Assembly: GCA_903895725.1 (NCBI GenBank)
Contig: CAITUV010000060.1
Location: 1-64,000 of the forward strand
Length of the DNA: 64,000 nucleotides
Source: an uncultured Myxococcales bacterium
Lineage (GTDB): Bacteria > Myxococcota_A > UBA9042 > CAIXZC01
Direction of reading: 5' to 3'
A model generated the notes under the pieces. That model saw nothing but the letters and a program-made list of their open reading frames with translations. It searched no databases and was not told where the DNA came from. Positions 8,466 to 17,195 of this stretch are shown here, piece by piece; within the stretch, counting starts at the first letter, position 1, and every line of letters starts with the position of its first letter. The translations under genes and the position numbers were made by a program.

Positions 8466-9983
8466 TCAGTCCAGGCCCTCGTCCAGCAGCGGGAGGAAGA
8501 GCCGCAGGTTGGCCGGGTCTCTGCCATATGCGGCGACAGCCGAGCGCACCAAGGAGTGCCGACGGTGGATTCCCAGGCGCCGTCCGCCGCCCTTGACCTC
8601 GATGGTCCAGCACCGCCGGCCTGCAGCATCCAGGAAGACCACGGAGTCTGGCGCCGGCATCGACTGCCGGGACTGATCCAGGTGCCGGGAAACCGCATCG
8701 ATGAACACCCTCTCCCCCTGGGTGAGGAGGTCTTCGGGAACGACCCGTCCGTTGGCAGAGAGCCGGCCGGATATCCGATCGACCAGGCGCTGCCCTGCCC
8801 GCACCAACCACTGGACGAGCCCTTTGTCCGGCCGCGGCGGCTCGAGCACCTTCACCCCCACGTCGGTGACGAGGAACTCCTGCTGACGCGTGGTGAGCGC
8901 CAGCACCTTGTCCCCGCCCCCCTTGCGCTCACGGTCCTGGAGAGATCCGGCCCGAACCGCAAGTAGCGGTCCCAAACGATCCAACTCCCGGACTTCGGCG
9001 AGGGACAACCGTTCATCCCGACCCCGCAGCCGGAACGGTGCGTAGGAGAGGACAAGCTCCGACTCCCCGCCGCGCCGATACAGGAGAAACAACAGCTCGT
9101 CCGTCCTCTCCTGCTGCCTCGGCTCGAGCGACCCCAGTCGCCTCGCCAGCAGCCCATACTGCTGCTCGGCAAGCAGTCGAAGCTTCTCCAGGGCCGCCCC
9201 GGACGGCAGCTCGTCCCCCTCCAGCGCAGCGTGGAACAGGAACCCGAGTCGGGCCGGCAGCGCCGCCTGCCGCGACACGATGCCATTCCGGAGCATGCGA
9301 ACCCGGCACACGTCACCCGAGGCCGGAATCCAGAGTACTCCCGGGCCATGCTCGAAGGCCGGAGCGACTCGGGTGGCAGCGAGGGCCTCCGGAGGCTGCC
9401 CCGGCGACACGGTGCGACCGTCCAGCGTGATGTGCGCCCCGGCAAAGCGGCACTGCTCGACCACGGCCTCGCGCTCCCGCCTCGGATTGCCGCGACGGCA
9501 GACGGTCACCCGCGTGCCCACCCGCTCAGGCGACAGCAGACGGTCGACAGGGGACTCTCCCGTCCGGAACGCAATCAGCCGGCTTCCCCTCTCCGCTCCG
9601 CAGTGGATCTCGACCTGCGAAGGGGAGGGGGCGAAGGCGGAAAGCAGGTCGAGCCCCTGCCCATCTTCGAACAGCTCCAGGGCAGCCGTCCGCTCCCCGT
9701 CCGGCCGGGTCGCGTCGAACGCAGTCACAAGCGAATCCAGCACGCCGGGAGAAGGGGGAGCCCCGTCGTCGCATACCTCGACCCGACGTCCCGACACGGA
9801 CACGGACACGGTGCCTGCGCCCCGCGCCAGGGCCCCCCGAACCAACTCCACGGGCCAGTGGTGCCGGGAGAGATTCCGGCGGCCCGGCAGCTTGCGGAGC
9901 TGGGCATCCACGTCGACGGACAACAGCCCGCCGCCCTCGAACAGGAGATCCGGTCCGCCCGGAATCGGGTCACGACCGCTCAT
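8466..9983 (-). CDS. GHKL (HATPase_c)-like protein with degenerate ATP motifs; possible C-terminal PD-(D/E)xK-like motif
   Basis: PVELVRGALARGAGTVSVSVSGRRVEVCDDGAPP...GQGLDLLSAF...VGTRVTVCRR follows GHKL N-box/G1/G2 order, but the N-box Asn is absent. C-terminus APDSVVFLDAAGRRCWTIEVKGGG. ATGA overlap with upstream gene. Confidence 0.6.
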   Translation of the reverse strand: MSGRDPIPGGPDLLFEGGGLLSVDVDAQLRKLPGRRNLSRHHWPVELVRGALARGAGTVSVSVSGRRVEVCDDGAPPSPGVLDSLVTAFDATRPDGERTAALELFEDGQGLDLLSAFAPSPSQVEIHCGAERGSRLIAFRTGESPVDRLLSPERVGTRVTVCRRGNPRREREAVVEQCRFAGAHITLDGRTVSPGQPPEALAATRVAPAFEHGPGVLWIPASGDVCRVRMLRNGIVSRQAALPARLGFLFHAALEGDELPSGAALEKLRLLAEQQYGLLARRLGSLEPRQQERTDELLFLLYRRGGESELVLSYAPFRLRGRDERLSLAEVRELDRLGPLLAVRAGSLQDRERKGGGDKVLALTTRQQEFLVTDVGVKVLEPPRPDKGLVQWLVRAGQRLVDRISGRLSANGRVVPEDLLTQGERVFIDAVSRHLDQSRQSMPAPDSVVFLDAAGRRCWTIEVKGGGRRLGIHRRHSLVRSAVAAYGRDPANLRLFLPLLDEGLD

Positions 9984-12900
9984 GAGCCCCCCTCGGTCAA
10001 GAGCCGACGCGCCACCGCTGCCAGCAACCGCCGAGGCGTTGGCGTGATCCCTTCCACGCGCTCCAGCACCGCCTCCACGAGGTGCAGAACCGCCAGAGCC
10101 TCATTGCCCCGAGAGATCCTCCGAGCCTCCCGGACAAAATCCGCATCCGGGGAGAGGCCGATAAAGCCGGTCGGGAGGGGAAAGCCTCCGAGTCTGCCCG
10201 CTGCTCCCACACGGAACGCTGCGGCCCCGGTCCCGCCCAACCCATCGCACCAGAGCAGCGGCCTCCTCACTCCGACTTCGGCCAGCACGGCCTCGGAACG
10301 GGCCATCAGCCGGTCTTCGAACTCGGGTGCGCGAGCAGCCAGACTCTCCAGCCGCTCCAGATCGATGCCGCCGGGTATGGAGCGGATGACTCCCCCATAG
10401 TGCGGCGCATCCACGTCGAGCACCGCCAGACGCTTCGAGGCAACAAGCTCGGCAAGCCTGACGCCGGCCCGCCCCGAGTAAAGCGCCCCGCGACCGGCCA
10501 GCGATGAGGCACGGGAGAGCGAGAGAGTCCCTCCCCCCAGCAGCGGGAGCACCCGCGCATGCCACAGCGACGGGGCGTGCCGCCAGGCAGATGGCTGCGC
10601 CTGGGCGCTTCGCAACATGTCCGCCAGGATGCGGGTTCCCTCCTCCCGGACCGCCTCGAACCGGAACCTCTCACGCCTGCGGTGACGCAACCCCAACAGG
10701 CAGCCCAAGGCCGCCAGAGCCAGGGCCGAGGCAAGCGGAAGGACCGTTCCTGGCCTGCCCAGCTCCCAGCGCACTCCGGCCAGGGAACCCGAACCACCGG
10801 CAGACTCGGCCGATTCCCTGGGGACAGTCCTGGCCGCTGGGGCCCCCCACTGACTCTCCGCACTCTCGGTCCCCGCCGTAGCACCCCCTCCCGCACTCCC
10901 GGCCCCCGCCGTAGCACCCATTCCCGCACTCCCGGACCCGGCCGCACCTCGTCTCTCCACCGGCCGGCCCCGTCCCCGCGGCACGTCCGCACCGGCAAGG
11001 GGCCAGCTCTCCAGCTCAGAGGCAGGATTTCCCCGAACCACCTCCCCCCGGCTCACGTCCACGGCCTGCCAGCCTTCGTCGAAATACTCGACCCAGGCAT
11101 GGGAACCGGGCTGTACGCGGCCGTCCAACCCCACGGCCCCGACCGCAAGCCGGGCCGGGATCCCGACTCGGCGCAGGAGTACTGCAGCCACCGCATTGAT
11201 CACGTCGCAATCCCCTCGGCCCAGAGAGAGCACGAACCTCAGCCAGTGCCCGCCAGGCGGCAGCCCGACATACTGCGCTGCAGCCTCAGCCGAGTCGTCA
11301 TACTCCATCAGCCTGCCGGCCACCCGCGCCAGCGCATCCACCTGGGCGCGAACCCCCCCGCTCGAAGCCCTCCGAAGCGGCTCCAGCGCATCCAGAGGAA
11401 GATGGATTCCGTCTGGAAGGCTCACCAGGCTTTCGATCTCCTTCGCGGACAGCTCCGTGCGCCCGCTGGTGCCGACCCTGTACGTCACCCGGGCGAGGCC
11501 GTCAGGCAGCACCAGCCATGCCTGACCGTGCCGGTCCGCCCGGACCAGATCCCCGGCCGCCGCACTATTGACCCGAACCGACGCCCCATCCACACTGCGA
11601 CCGGTCGGGCAGGGCAAGACGACCGAGCCGGGCCCCTCGAGCTCCAGGGAAACCTCGACGCAGCCCACCGAGCACGGATGAGCAGGGTAGGGGGCGTCCC
11701 CCGTAGCGTCGTCCCCCACAAACCCTCGATCGAGCAGGAAATGGTCCGCGGTCAGGAACTTGAACCAGAGGGGGATGGGGGGCGAGTAGGAGAGAAGCAG
11801 CACGGCCCTCTGGGCAGGGGCATCCACGGTAGCCCCCCGGTAGACTGACGGAACCGTGGGGAGCGGCCGGATCGAGGGCGGTTCCGCCCCCGCGCTCCCG
11901 GCATCGGTCGAGGCTCCCCCCGCCCCGGCCGCCGCCCCCCGGCTGCCCGTGGAAGCAGTCAAAACCCCAGTCGCACGAACTTCCGTGCCTGCCCCCGATG
12001 CCCCGGCCGGCGATTCGGGCCGGCCTCCGACCCCCTGCCGGATCCTGCCAGATGGCCCCCCCATCCCGCCCGCTCCGTCGTCACCCGGTGAGCCAGGCGG
12101 CCCGGCGGCCTCTGCCTGCGTGCCTTCCGAAAGCGGAACTGACACCGGAGCATCGATGGCCAGGCCCGCTTCCGTAGCTCGGGTCCACACGTCCACCACA
12201 CCCGCGTTGTGAAGCCCCATGGCGGTGAGGAGCAGTACCGCCCCGACCCCGAGAAGAAATGAAGGAATCACGACGAGCATACGGGGGCGCATCAGCTTCC
12301 CCGGCAGACGGCGCAGGAAGGCCGCGATTCGCCAGAGAGGCCCGCCTCCGGCAACGGCCCCGACGTGCATCTCCACGAGTCGGGCAAGAGCGTCTCGAGC
12401 TTCGTCCCGGACCCGCCCCAGCGCCCCATCGTCGATGACCGCATTGCGGGCCATCACCACGGCAAGGTCATTCCCGTTGAGAACGAAGACAGGGGCCAGG
12501 CCGCGGGCCACCTCGGACCGCCAGGCAAGCCCGGTACCGCCATAGGCCAGCTCGTCCAGGAGTGTGCCGCGCCAGACCGGCAGGCCTCGCGCCAGGAGCT
12601 CCACTGAGGCCGATTCTCCCAGGCCGACGGCCCCCTCCACCGGGCCCCGGCGGAAGGCCAGTCCGACCGGGCCCTCGGGCTCGATGGGAACCGAGATGAG
12701 CCGGCCATTGCAGCGCACAGGCAGCGGAGTCGCCCGCCGGTCGTTGCGCCGCAGATGCCGGCAGTAGCGCGATGCCCCCGCTTCCACGGCCCGGACGAAA
12801 GACTCGGCATCTTCGCCCGCTGCCAGAGGGCGGACCAGAGTGATGCGCGTTCCGACATGCTCGAGCGAAGGCTGGACGCTGCCCACTTCCAGCGAGGCGT

Positions 12901-13264
12901 CCAGACGGACGCCCCAGGCGGTCCCCTTGCCGGAGCGAGACTCGATGAACACCGCTGCAGGCTTGAACCGCAGCACCGACCAGAAGCCGATGCCGTAGTA
13001 GCCGGCGCTGCGGCTGTCCCCCTCCTTGCTGCTCGCGTACAGGCGAAACAGGAACCGTCTCGCATGCTGGGCGGTCATCCCGGCCCCGTCGTCCTCGAAC
13101 GAGAGGATGGCCGTCGAGTCGTCTTCCACGCGGGCCCGGATGTCCACGCAGCGGGCTCCGGCATCGCGGGCGTTCTGAGCAAGCTCCCGGAGGAAAAACA
13201 TGGGGTCGTCGCCGTAGATCCGGCAACCGCGCTCGGCCCACCGTCTGAAATCCTCCCCTTTCAT
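9980..13264 (-). CDS. Hsp90/GHKL-type ATPase - TM - transglutaminase-like domain - TM - unknown cytoplasmic domain
   Basis: MKGEDFRRWAERGCRIYGDDPMFFLRELAQNARDAG (N-box), LSFEDDGAGM (G1), YYGIGFWSV (G2), GTRITL; TM MLVVIPSFLLGVGAVLLLTAMGL; GRGDCDVINAVAAVLLRRVGIPARLAVG...GSHAWVEYFDEGWQAVDVS (Cys/His/Asp); TM VLPLASALALAALGCLLGL. Confidence 0.8.
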   Translation of the reverse strand: MKGEDFRRWAERGCRIYGDDPMFFLRELAQNARDAGARCVDIRARVEDDSTAILSFEDDGAGMTAQHARRFLFRLYASSKEGDSRSAGYYGIGFWSVLRFKPAAVFIESRSGKGTAWGVRLDASLEVGSVQPSLEHVGTRITLVRPLAAGEDAESFVRAVEAGASRYCRHLRRNDRRATPLPVRCNGRLISVPIEPEGPVGLAFRRGPVEGAVGLGESASVELLARGLPVWRGTLLDELAYGGTGLAWRSEVARGLAPVFVLNGNDLAVVMARNAVIDDGALGRVRDEARDALARLVEMHVGAVAGGGPLWRIAAFLRRLPGKLMRPRMLVVIPSFLLGVGAVLLLTAMGLHNAGVVDVWTRATEAGLAIDAPVSVPLSEGTQAEAAGPPGSPGDDGAGGMGGPSGRIRQGVGGRPESPAGASGAGTEVRATGVLTASTGSRGAAAGAGGASTDAGSAGAEPPSIRPLPTVPSVYRGATVDAPAQRAVLLLSYSPPIPLWFKFLTADHFLLDRGFVGDDATGDAPYPAHPCSVGCVEVSLELEGPGSVVLPCPTGRSVDGASVRVNSAAAGDLVRADRHGQAWLVLPDGLARVTYRVGTSGRTELSAKEIESLVSLPDGIHLPLDALEPLRRASSGGVRAQVDALARVAGRLMEYDDSAEAAAQYVGLPPGGHWLRFVLSLGRGDCDVINAVAAVLLRRVGIPARLAVGAVGLDGRVQPGSHAWVEYFDEGWQAVDVSRGEVVRGNPASELESWPLAGADVPRGRGRPVERRGAAGSGSAGMGATAGAGSAGGGATAGTESAESQWGAPAARTVPRESAESAGGSGSLAGVRWELGRPGTVLPLASALALAALGCLLGLRHRRRERFRFEAVREEGTRILADMLRSAQAQPSAWRHAPSLWHARVLPLLGGGTLSLSRASSLAGRGALYSGRAGVRLAELVASKRLAVLDVDAPHYGGVIRSIPGGIDLERLESLAARAPEFEDRLMARSEAVLAEVGVRRPLLWCDGLGGTGAAAFRVGAAGRLGGFPLPTGFIGLSPDADFVREARRISRGNEALAVLHLVEAVLERVEGITPTPRRLLAAVARRLLTEGGS

Positions 13265-13271
13265 CGCCGGA

Positions 13272-13300
13272 ATGATACGCGGGGAACTTTGGATTGACAA
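13272..13300 (-). promoter_or_regulatory. putative promoter TTGTCA-N17-TATCAT (possibly leaderless)
   Basis: Reverse complement; -10 ends 7 nt before the ATG at 13264. Confidence 0.5.
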
Positions 13301-13323
13301 CCGGCCGCGTGCGGGGGTAGCAA
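13294..13323 (+). promoter_or_regulatory. putative promoter TTGACA-N18-TAGCAA
   Basis: Upstream of CDS 13358; -35 overlaps the -35 of the divergent promoter. Confidence 0.4.
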
Positions 13324-13357
13324 TTGGGCGCGACGAAACCCTCCGGCAGGAGCTGGA

Positions 13358-14338
13358 ATGAGCGAGCGTCCCCAAGTCAGTGTCGTGATCCCGGTCTTCA
13401 ACGAGGAGGAGAGCCTGCCGCGCCTCCACGCCACGCTCACCGAGGAGCTGTCGAAGCTCGGGCGCACCTGGGAAATCCTTTACTGCGACGACGGGAGCCG
13501 GGATGGCTCACTGGGGATACTCAAGGGGTTCTCGCTGGCCGACTCCCGCATCAAGGTCATCTCCTTCCGCCGCAACTTCGGCCAGACCGCCGCCATGGAT
13601 GCGGGGTTCAGGCACGCAGCCGGCGAGGTCGTGATTCCAATGGATGCCGACCTCCAGAACGACCCCGCAGACATCGCGATGATGCTCGACGAGCTGGAGG
13701 GCGGATTCGACGTCGTCAAGGGTTGGCGCAGGGACCGCAAGGACGCGTTCGTCAACCGGACCCTCCCGTCCCGGATTGCCAACGGGCTGATCTCCCGGGT
13801 GACCGGCGTCCACCTCCACGACTACGGCTGCACGCTCACGGCCTACCGACGGGAAGTGCTGGAGCCGTTCCGACTGTATGGCGAGATGCACCGCTTCATC
13901 CCGGCCTACGCCGTGTGGGCGGGCGGCCGGATCAAGGAGGTCGTCGTCCGCCACCATCCACGACAGTTCGGCAAGACGAAGTACAACATCTCCAGGACAT
14001 TTCGCGTCCTCCTCGACCTGCTCACGGTGCGGTTTCTCCTGGCCTACTCGACCAAGCCTCTCTACTTCTTCGGCAAGTGGGGATTTGCGCTGCTGACCCT
14101 GGCGTTCTTCTCCCTCTTCTGGTCCGTGTTCAAGCGCATCGTCTGGCAGGGACCGTTCTACAGCGACCCGTTCTTCTACGCCACCATCTTCCTGTCTCTG
14201 GCAGCGCTCCAGATCGTGCTGTTCGGGCTTCTCGCCGAGCTGAACGTTCGCACCTACTTCGAATCCAGACGTGTGCCCCCCTACGTCGTCAAGGAGAAGC
14301 ACAATCTCGACGCGGAGGATCGTCCGTGTGCGGGATAG
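13358..14338 (+). CDS. family 2 glycosyltransferase (DPM1/GtrB-like, C-terminal TM helices)
   Basis: MSERPQVSVVIPVFNEEESLPRLH...YCDDGSRDGS...RRNFGQTAAMDAG...MDADLQNDP; two C-terminal hydrophobic segments. Confidence 0.92.
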   Translation: MSERPQVSVVIPVFNEEESLPRLHATLTEELSKLGRTWEILYCDDGSRDGSLGILKGFSLADSRIKVISFRRNFGQTAAMDAGFRHAAGEVVIPMDADLQNDPADIAMMLDELEGGFDVVKGWRRDRKDAFVNRTLPSRIANGLISRVTGVHLHDYGCTLTAYRREVLEPFRLYGEMHRFIPAYAVWAGGRIKEVVVRHHPRQFGKTKYNISRTFRVLLDLLTVRFLLAYSTKPLYFFGKWGFALLTLAFFSLFWSVFKRIVWQGPFYSDPFFYATIFLSLAALQIVLFGLLAELNVRTYFESRRVPPYVVKEKHNLDAEDRPCAG

Positions 14339-16221
14339 CGGGCTTCGTCCTCGAGAAGACCCCATCGGCGGATCCGCATGCCACGCTCAAGCGGATGGCC
14401 GATACCCTGGTCCACCGCGGTCCCGAGGACGAGGGGTTCCATGAGTCGAGAAGAGCCTATCTGGCGCACCGGCGCCTGCGAATCATCGATCTGGAAGGGG
14501 GGCATCAGCCCCAGTACAACGAGGACCGCTCCGTTGCCGTCGTCCTGAACGGCGAGATCTACAACTTCCAGGAGATCAAAGCCGGGCTCACGCAGCGCGG
14601 GCACCAGTTCAAGACGGTGAGCGATACCGAGGTGCTCGTGCACCTCTGGGAGGAGATGCAGACCTCCCTCCCGGACCGCCTCAACGGCATGTTCGCCATG
14701 GCCATCTGGGACGAGCGGAGACGCCAGCTCTTCCTGGCCCGCGACCGGATGGGAAAGAAGCCGCTCTACTACACGCTCACGCACGAAGGCCTGGTGTTCG
14801 GGTCAGAGCTCAAGGCGGTCCTGGCGCATCCGGCAGTCCAGCGCCGCCTGTCTCCGACCGCGGTCTCGCGATATCTGCTGTTCGACGCGGTCCCGGCCCC
14901 TCTCAGCATCGTGGAAGGGGTATTCAAGCTCGAGCCGGGGACCTGGCTCCTTTACCAGGACGGAAGCTACCGCATCGGGCGCTACTGGGACATCAGCTTC
15001 CCGGGCCGCGACCACCGTCCCCCTCGCTTTGCCGACGCCAAGGAGCAGTTTCTGTCCCTGCTCACCGAGTCGGTCCGGCGTCGCCTCATCGCCGACGTGC
15101 CGCTGGGCGTCTTCCTCTCGGGGGGCATCGACTCGTCGACCGTGACGGCGCTCATGTGCAAGGTCATGGGGCCGCAGAACGTCCGGACCTTCTCCGTCGG
15201 CTTCGAGGACGCCTCGTTCGACGAGTCCGAGCACGCCCGCACCGTGGCCGCTCACCTCAAGACCCGCCATTCTTCCCGCAAGCTCGATGCGCGTACGATG
15301 CTGGAGCTGCTTCCGGGCATCGTGAGCCGTCTCGACGAGCCGCTGGCCGACAACTCCCTCATCCCGACGTACTTCCTGTCCGGGTTCACCCGGGAGCATG
15401 TCACCGTGGCCCTCGGCGGAGATGGCGGAGACGAGCTGTGCCTCGGCTACCCGACCTTCCAGGCCCATCGAATCGCCCGCTGGTACGGCTGGCTTCCCGG
15501 CTTCGTCAAGTCCGCGATCCGGGCCCTGGTGGCCTCCCTCCCGGTCAGCACGTCGAACATCAGCTTCGACTACAAGGCCCGCCAGTTCGTCCGCGGCATG
15601 GAGTACGATCGGCTGTCTCGGCACTTCGTCTGGATCGGGGCCATCCCCCCGCTCGAGCAGACCGCGCTCCTGACCCCGGAGTTCGCCCCGGCGGATCCCA
15701 TGTCCGTTCTCGACGACGTGGGCCGCCATGCCGCCAACTGCACCCCGCGGGACGACTTCGACCTGCTGACCTACCTCTATGCCAAGCTGTACATGTGCGA
15801 CGACATCCTGATGAAGGTGGACCGCGCCAGCATGATGCACGCGCTCGAGGTTCGAGCCCCCCTTCTGGATGTCCAGGTGGTCGAGTTCCTCACCTCGCTG
15901 CCGACCCGGTACAAGATGGCCGGCTTCACCATGAAGCACCTGATGAAGGAGTCGTTCAAGGGACTGCTTCCGGACACTATCCTCAAGCGCAAGAAGAAGG
16001 GGTTTGGAATTCCCATGGCCGACTGGCTGAAGGGGGAGCTCAAGCCGCTGGCGGAAGAGCTGTTCTCTCCGTCCGTGCTTGCCCGCTCCGGGGTCTTCCA
16101 CGCCCATGAAGTCCATCGCCTCTGGAACGAGCACCTCGGCGGACTTCGGGACAACCGGAAGCCGCTCTGGAGCCTTCTCGTCCTGCTGCTGTGGATCCAG
16201 GAGAACCTCGATGGCCACTAG
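14326..16221 (+). CDS. asnB: asparagine synthase (glutamine-hydrolyzing)
   Basis: GTG start gives MCGIAGFV with N-terminal Cys nucleophile; LVHRGPEDEG, NGEIYNFQE, GVFLSGGIDSS, LGGDGGDELCLGYPTF. Confidence 0.93.
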   Translation: MCGIAGFVLEKTPSADPHATLKRMADTLVHRGPEDEGFHESRRAYLAHRRLRIIDLEGGHQPQYNEDRSVAVVLNGEIYNFQEIKAGLTQRGHQFKTVSDTEVLVHLWEEMQTSLPDRLNGMFAMAIWDERRRQLFLARDRMGKKPLYYTLTHEGLVFGSELKAVLAHPAVQRRLSPTAVSRYLLFDAVPAPLSIVEGVFKLEPGTWLLYQDGSYRIGRYWDISFPGRDHRPPRFADAKEQFLSLLTESVRRRLIADVPLGVFLSGGIDSSTVTALMCKVMGPQNVRTFSVGFEDASFDESEHARTVAAHLKTRHSSRKLDARTMLELLPGIVSRLDEPLADNSLIPTYFLSGFTREHVTVALGGDGGDELCLGYPTFQAHRIARWYGWLPGFVKSAIRALVASLPVSTSNISFDYKARQFVRGMEYDRLSRHFVWIGAIPPLEQTALLTPEFAPADPMSVLDDVGRHAANCTPRDDFDLLTYLYAKLYMCDDILMKVDRASMMHALEVRAPLLDVQVVEFLTSLPTRYKMAGFTMKHLMKESFKGLLPDTILKRKKKGFGIPMADWLKGELKPLAEELFSPSVLARSGVFHAHEVHRLWNEHLGGLRDNRKPLWSLLVLLLWIQENLDGH

Positions 16222-17098
16222 GAACCGTCTCAGCCCCAAGCCCACCCGGATCGCAGCCGACAGGAACCTGGGGGCCGACGCACCGCTCTCCAGGGTCACC
16301 GTCATTGGCGGTGCCGGCATGATCGGCCGTGCCATCGTCGAGGGGCTTCTTGCCCGAAACGTGCTGCCGCCGGATGCGATCCACGTGACGGCGCGGCAGC
16401 GGCGCTCCCTCGAGCGGCTCAAGGGGCTGGGCGTCCATACGGGAACCGACAACGCGGCGGCCGTGGCCTGGTCCGATGCCGTCATCCTGGCGGTTCACCC
16501 GGATCAGGCCGTCGACATCGTCCAGAGCTGCGTCGGGGCATTCAAGCCCGGCCACCTGCTGATCTCCGTTGTCACAGGAACCAGCGTGGCCGACCTCGAG
16601 AACGCGGCAAACGGCAAGATCCGCGTCGTCCGGGCCATGCCCAATATCGCAGCGGTCATCGGGGCCTCGGTCACGACCCTCACCACCGGGCCCGGGGTCA
16701 CGGATGCGCAGGTCGAGTTCGCCCGCAAGGTCTTCGAGGCCGTCGGAACCACCTTCTTCCTCGACGAAAAGCACCTCAACGCCTGCACCGGCCTGGCCGG
16801 CTGCGGTCCAGCGTTCGCATTCAAGGTCATCGAGAGCCTGGCCGAGGGAGGCGTCAAGATGGGGCTCCCCCGGGATGTCTCGAGGAAGATGGCAGCCTGG
16901 GTCCTGCTCGGAGCCGCCCGCCTCGTCCTCACCACGGGCAAGCATCCGGCCGAGCTCAAGGACGATGTCACGACCCCCGGGGGGTGCACCATCGACGGAA
17001 TCGCCAAGCTCGAAGAACGCGGCCTCCCCATCGCGCTCATCGCAGCAGTCGAGGCTTCCACCCACAAGGCAGCCCTCCTGTTCTCGGACCGCAAATAG
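16211..17098 (+). CDS. proC: pyrroline-5-carboxylate reductase
   Basis: VTVIGGAGMIGRAIVEGLL Rossmann; VVRAMPNIAAVIGASVTTL; ACTGLAGCGPAFAFKVIESLAEGGVKMGL; DDVTTPGGCTIDGIAKLEE. Confidence 0.93.
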   Translation: MATRNRLSPKPTRIAADRNLGADAPLSRVTVIGGAGMIGRAIVEGLLARNVLPPDAIHVTARQRRSLERLKGLGVHTGTDNAAAVAWSDAVILAVHPDQAVDIVQSCVGAFKPGHLLISVVTGTSVADLENAANGKIRVVRAMPNIAAVIGASVTTLTTGPGVTDAQVEFARKVFEAVGTTFFLDEKHLNACTGLAGCGPAFAFKVIESLAEGGVKMGLPRDVSRKMAAWVLLGAARLVLTTGKHPAELKDDVTTPGGCTIDGIAKLEERGLPIALIAAVEASTHKAALLFSDRK

Positions 17099-17110
17099 TG
17101 GCCTTTTTCC

Positions 17111-17140
17111 TTGACAGTTCCCCGCCCCGTTTGTTACCAC
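17111..17140 (+). promoter_or_regulatory. putative promoter TTGACA-N18-TACCAC with CCCCGCCCC in spacer
   Basis: Upstream of CDS 17196; spacer motif shared with 51882 and 63151. Confidence 0.4.
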
Positions 17141-17195
17141 CGTAACCGGATTGAGCTGCATCATCGCGTCGAACAGCAAGAGAGGAATGAGTATC

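Noticed and set aside
14803-16485. 560-aa minus-strand ORF opposite asnB/proC
   Set aside because: asnB and proC motifs on the plus strand are unambiguous; the antisense ORF has no recognisable domain.
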